Shown here piece after piece: positions 62,500 through 64,000 of a stretch of 64,000 nt of DNA. This DNA comes from Shimia biformata (GTDB lineage Bacteria; Pseudomonadota; Alphaproteobacteria; Rhodobacterales; Rhodobacteraceae), in assembly GCF_016888515.1 (NCBI RefSeq), contig NZ_JAFEJK010000001.1, positions 310,001 through 374,000 of the forward strand, given 5' to 3'. A program made the translations under genes and the position numbers. Positions within the stretch are counted from its first letter, which is position 1, and the number at the start of each line of letters is the position of its first letter. The notes under the pieces are model-generated. The model saw only the letters and a program-made list of their open reading frames with translations. It was not told the DNA's origin and did not search any database.

Positions 62500-63077
62500 C
62501 CCGCCGCCGCCTGACAGAAGACGAAATCGCATTATGGAAGAAAGTCGCCGAACAGACCGCGCGACTTCATCCCGAGCGCAAGTCAGGTGTGGGCCCGAAG
62601 CCCAAGCCCAAACCAATCAAACAGCCGCGCCCGCTTGCGTCCCTTCCCGCCTTTCGACTGGGAGAAAAAGCAGAGAACGCTGCGTCGGGCCATGACCTGT
62701 GGGGCGGGATTTCTGATCAAGTTGCCCGCGCGCCCTTGCAGATGGACAAGAAAACCTTTGGACGTCTGAAACGCGGCAAGCTGATGCCGGAAGGACGGAT
62801 TGACCTGCACGGAATGACCATTGATCAGGCACATCCTGCCCTGACCGGGTTCATCCTGCGGGCCAGCGCGGAAGGAAAACGGCTGGTCCTGGTCATTACC
62901 GGCAAAGGCAAGTCGAAACCGGATGACGGGCCGATCCCGGTGCGGCGCGGCGTCCTGAAACATCAGGTTCCGCAATGGCTGTCGATGCCGCCGATGGCAT
63001 CCCATGTTTTGCAGGTCGCCGAGGCACATCTGAAACATGGTGGCACCGGGGCCTATTACGTCTATCTTAGGCGATAA
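62496..63077 (+). CDS. Smr-domain protein (MutS2-like nuclease domain)
   Basis: A 193-residue protein with a C-terminal Smr domain (about 100-190): RIDLHGMTIDQAHPALTGFI with the LDLHG-like motif, VITGKGKSKPDDGPIPVRRG, and GTGAYYVYLRR. Smr domains can nick DNA or cleave RNA. The N-terminal half is basic and poorly ordered (GPKPKPKPIKQP). It starts at GTG 62496 and overlaps the mltA stop by four bases. It is the last gene of the plus-strand trio. Confidence 0.9.
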   Translation: MTRRRLTEDEIALWKKVAEQTARLHPERKSGVGPKPKPKPIKQPRPLASLPAFRLGEKAENAASGHDLWGGISDQVARAPLQMDKKTFGRLKRGKLMPEGRIDLHGMTIDQAHPALTGFILRASAEGKRLVLVITGKGKSKPDDGPIPVRRGVLKHQVPQWLSMPPMASHVLQVAEAHLKHGGTGAYYVYLRR

Positions 63078-63150
63078 GCGTCACTCAGGCGGCACAACCT
63101 GATCTTTCAGTTCACGTGGGTAAATCAAAGGTTCGATACGTCGGCGGACA

Positions 63151-64000
63151 TCAGGGCGTCCCGGTGCCGGATGGCGACAGCACGTATTCCGTTGCACGTT
63201 GCGACCTGACCACGGTGCTGGTCAACTGATCCAGCGGGTTGTCGGTTTGTAGTCCCAGGATGCGCTCAAGATCGCCAACTTTGTCGAACAACTCAATGAC
63301 CCCCTGCGATTCAGCAACTGCGAAATGCCCGTCGCCTTTGCCGTCGGCCACATTGGTCAGGTCAATAATGATGACATCAAGATCCGCCAATTGGTCGATA
63401 TCCTTGGCGCGACCAAGGCGCACCGTGTTGTTGTTCAGCTGTTGTGAAAGCTGTAGCACCCGGTCTTTTTGGGAAACGGCGATCACGAACGGATCAGGAA
63501 GCGGCTGAATTTGGTGGGCCTGTTGCCGGAACAGGTCAATCGGCACGTCGGGCGAAATCAGTGCAACGGCCGAGATATTGCGGTGTGACCACCCGGGTTC
63601 CTGAAGCTCGATCTGGCGCATGGTTTCCATCAGCAGGGCCGATCCCATGGAATGCGCCACCACGATAACCCGCCGGGCGTTGGACCGGGACAACAGCCGC
63701 AATAGCGTTTCAAAATCGTTACGCGAATACAAAACGCTTTCACGGTCATAGGTATAGCCAAAGGCCTTGCCGGCGCTGGGCCAGGAAAACGGCACCACGA
63801 CTCCACGCACTTTCAGGTCCTCGACGACCTGCGCCGAGCGATAGACCGCGTTGGCATATGAGTTGAAATAGCCGTGGACAAAGACCAGGACATCCTGATC
63901 CGCCGGTGGTCGCTGGGCCAGTTCGCGGTTCACTTCACGCAGGAACGCCTCTTGGCTTTCAAGTGTCGTTTGCGCGGCAATGGCAAAATGTTTCTCAGGG
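63151..64000 (-). CDS. Alpha/beta hydrolase, DUF900 type (5' end beyond window)
   Basis: The minus-strand frame is open from 63151 to the right edge, so the N-terminus (likely a signal peptide or lipobox) lies outside. About 280 residues are visible: VLVFVHGYFNSYANAVYRSA, VVPFSWPSAGKAFGYTYDRE, and the nucleophile elbow VVAHSMGSALLMET. These mark the DUF900 family, serine hydrolases of unknown substrate in the periplasm or outer surface. An internal GTG at 63933 would give 260 residues, but homologues are longer. Confidence 0.85.
   Translation of the reverse strand, partial: PEKHFAIAAQTTLESQEAFLREVNRELAQRPPADQDVLVFVHGYFNSYANAVYRSAQVVEDLKVRGVVVPFSWPSAGKAFGYTYDRESVLYSRNDFETLLRLLSRSNARRVIVVAHSMGSALLMETMRQIELQEPGWSHRNISAVALISPDVPIDLFRQQAHQIQPLPDPFVIAVSQKDRVLQLSQQLNNNTVRLGRAKDIDQLADLDVIIIDLTNVADGKGDGHFAVAESQGVIELFDKVGDLERILGLQTDNPLDQLTSTVVRSQRATEYVLSPSGTGTP

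Noticed and set aside
1-64000. tRNA, rRNA, CRISPR arrays, insertion sequences and prophage genes
   Set aside because: I looked for cloverleaf ends, direct repeats with spacers, transposase motifs and terminal inverted repeats and saw none that held up. A covariance-model scan would be more sensitive.

Overview
The window looks like the replication-origin region of a Roseobacter-clade alphaproteobacterium (Rhodobacteraceae). The evidence is high GC content, a rho-mnmE-mnmG-rsmG-parA-parB block next to maf-aroE-coaE-dnaQ-secB (the gene order around oriC in Caulobacter and relatives), two perfect parS sites, and a 409-base AT-rich gap with DnaA-box-like motifs. Almost all of the window is core housekeeping DNA. 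I see no insertion sequence, prophage, CRISPR array, tRNA or rRNA, and no clear undescribed multi-gene system. What is unusual is mostly regulatory or structural detail.

Layout. 1-3.7 kb: the start of secA (cut by the left edge), divergent from a periplasmic parvulin, argJ and mutT. 3.9-9.6 kb: a small conserved-looking ORF, then the minus-strand rimP-nusA-rnpM-infB operon, whose leader holds an intrinsic terminator. 9.6-15.8 kb: a double-CDGSH protein and a peptide-type ABC importer operon whose second permease has a duplicated N-terminal segment. 15.9-22.3 kb: pip, ubiG, marR, a nitrilase-family hydrolase, glutaredoxin, comF with a one-base frameshift, a methyltransferase, hemH and a small membrane protein. 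22.4-24.2 kb: an envelope cluster of two L,D-transpeptidases flanking a CAP lipoprotein. 24.3-31.5 kb: an RNA uracil methyltransferase, an ABC exporter, a tightly packed hslO-nudix-cca-lysE operon, and a second nudix gene. 31.5-33.2 kb: a response regulator-PP2C phosphatase divergent from a stand-alone Hpt protein. 33.3-40.6 kb: argG, an SCP2 protein, msrA, an aminotransferase-sulfotransferase pair, a PfkB kinase and malic enzyme. 40.7-49.1 kb: mutS, a TPM-domain protein, hrcA-grpE, and rph-rdgB-hemW-DUF454.

49.1-56.5 kb: rho-mnmE-mnmG-rsmG-parA-parB and hemJ, all on the minus strand and so pointing away from the proposed oriC at 56.5-56.9 kb. 56.9-64 kb: maf-aroE-coaE-dnaQ and Tim44-like-mltA-smr on the plus strand, also pointing away, with secB, fxsA and a truncated DUF900 hydrolase on the minus strand. 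Genes are dense: most operon neighbours overlap by 4-8 bases and four convergent pairs overlap or abut at their stop codons. Three haem genes (hemH, hemW, hemJ) are spread through the window.

Protein calls rest on motifs I could read in the translations. Regulatory calls are pattern matches made by eye. No database search was run.
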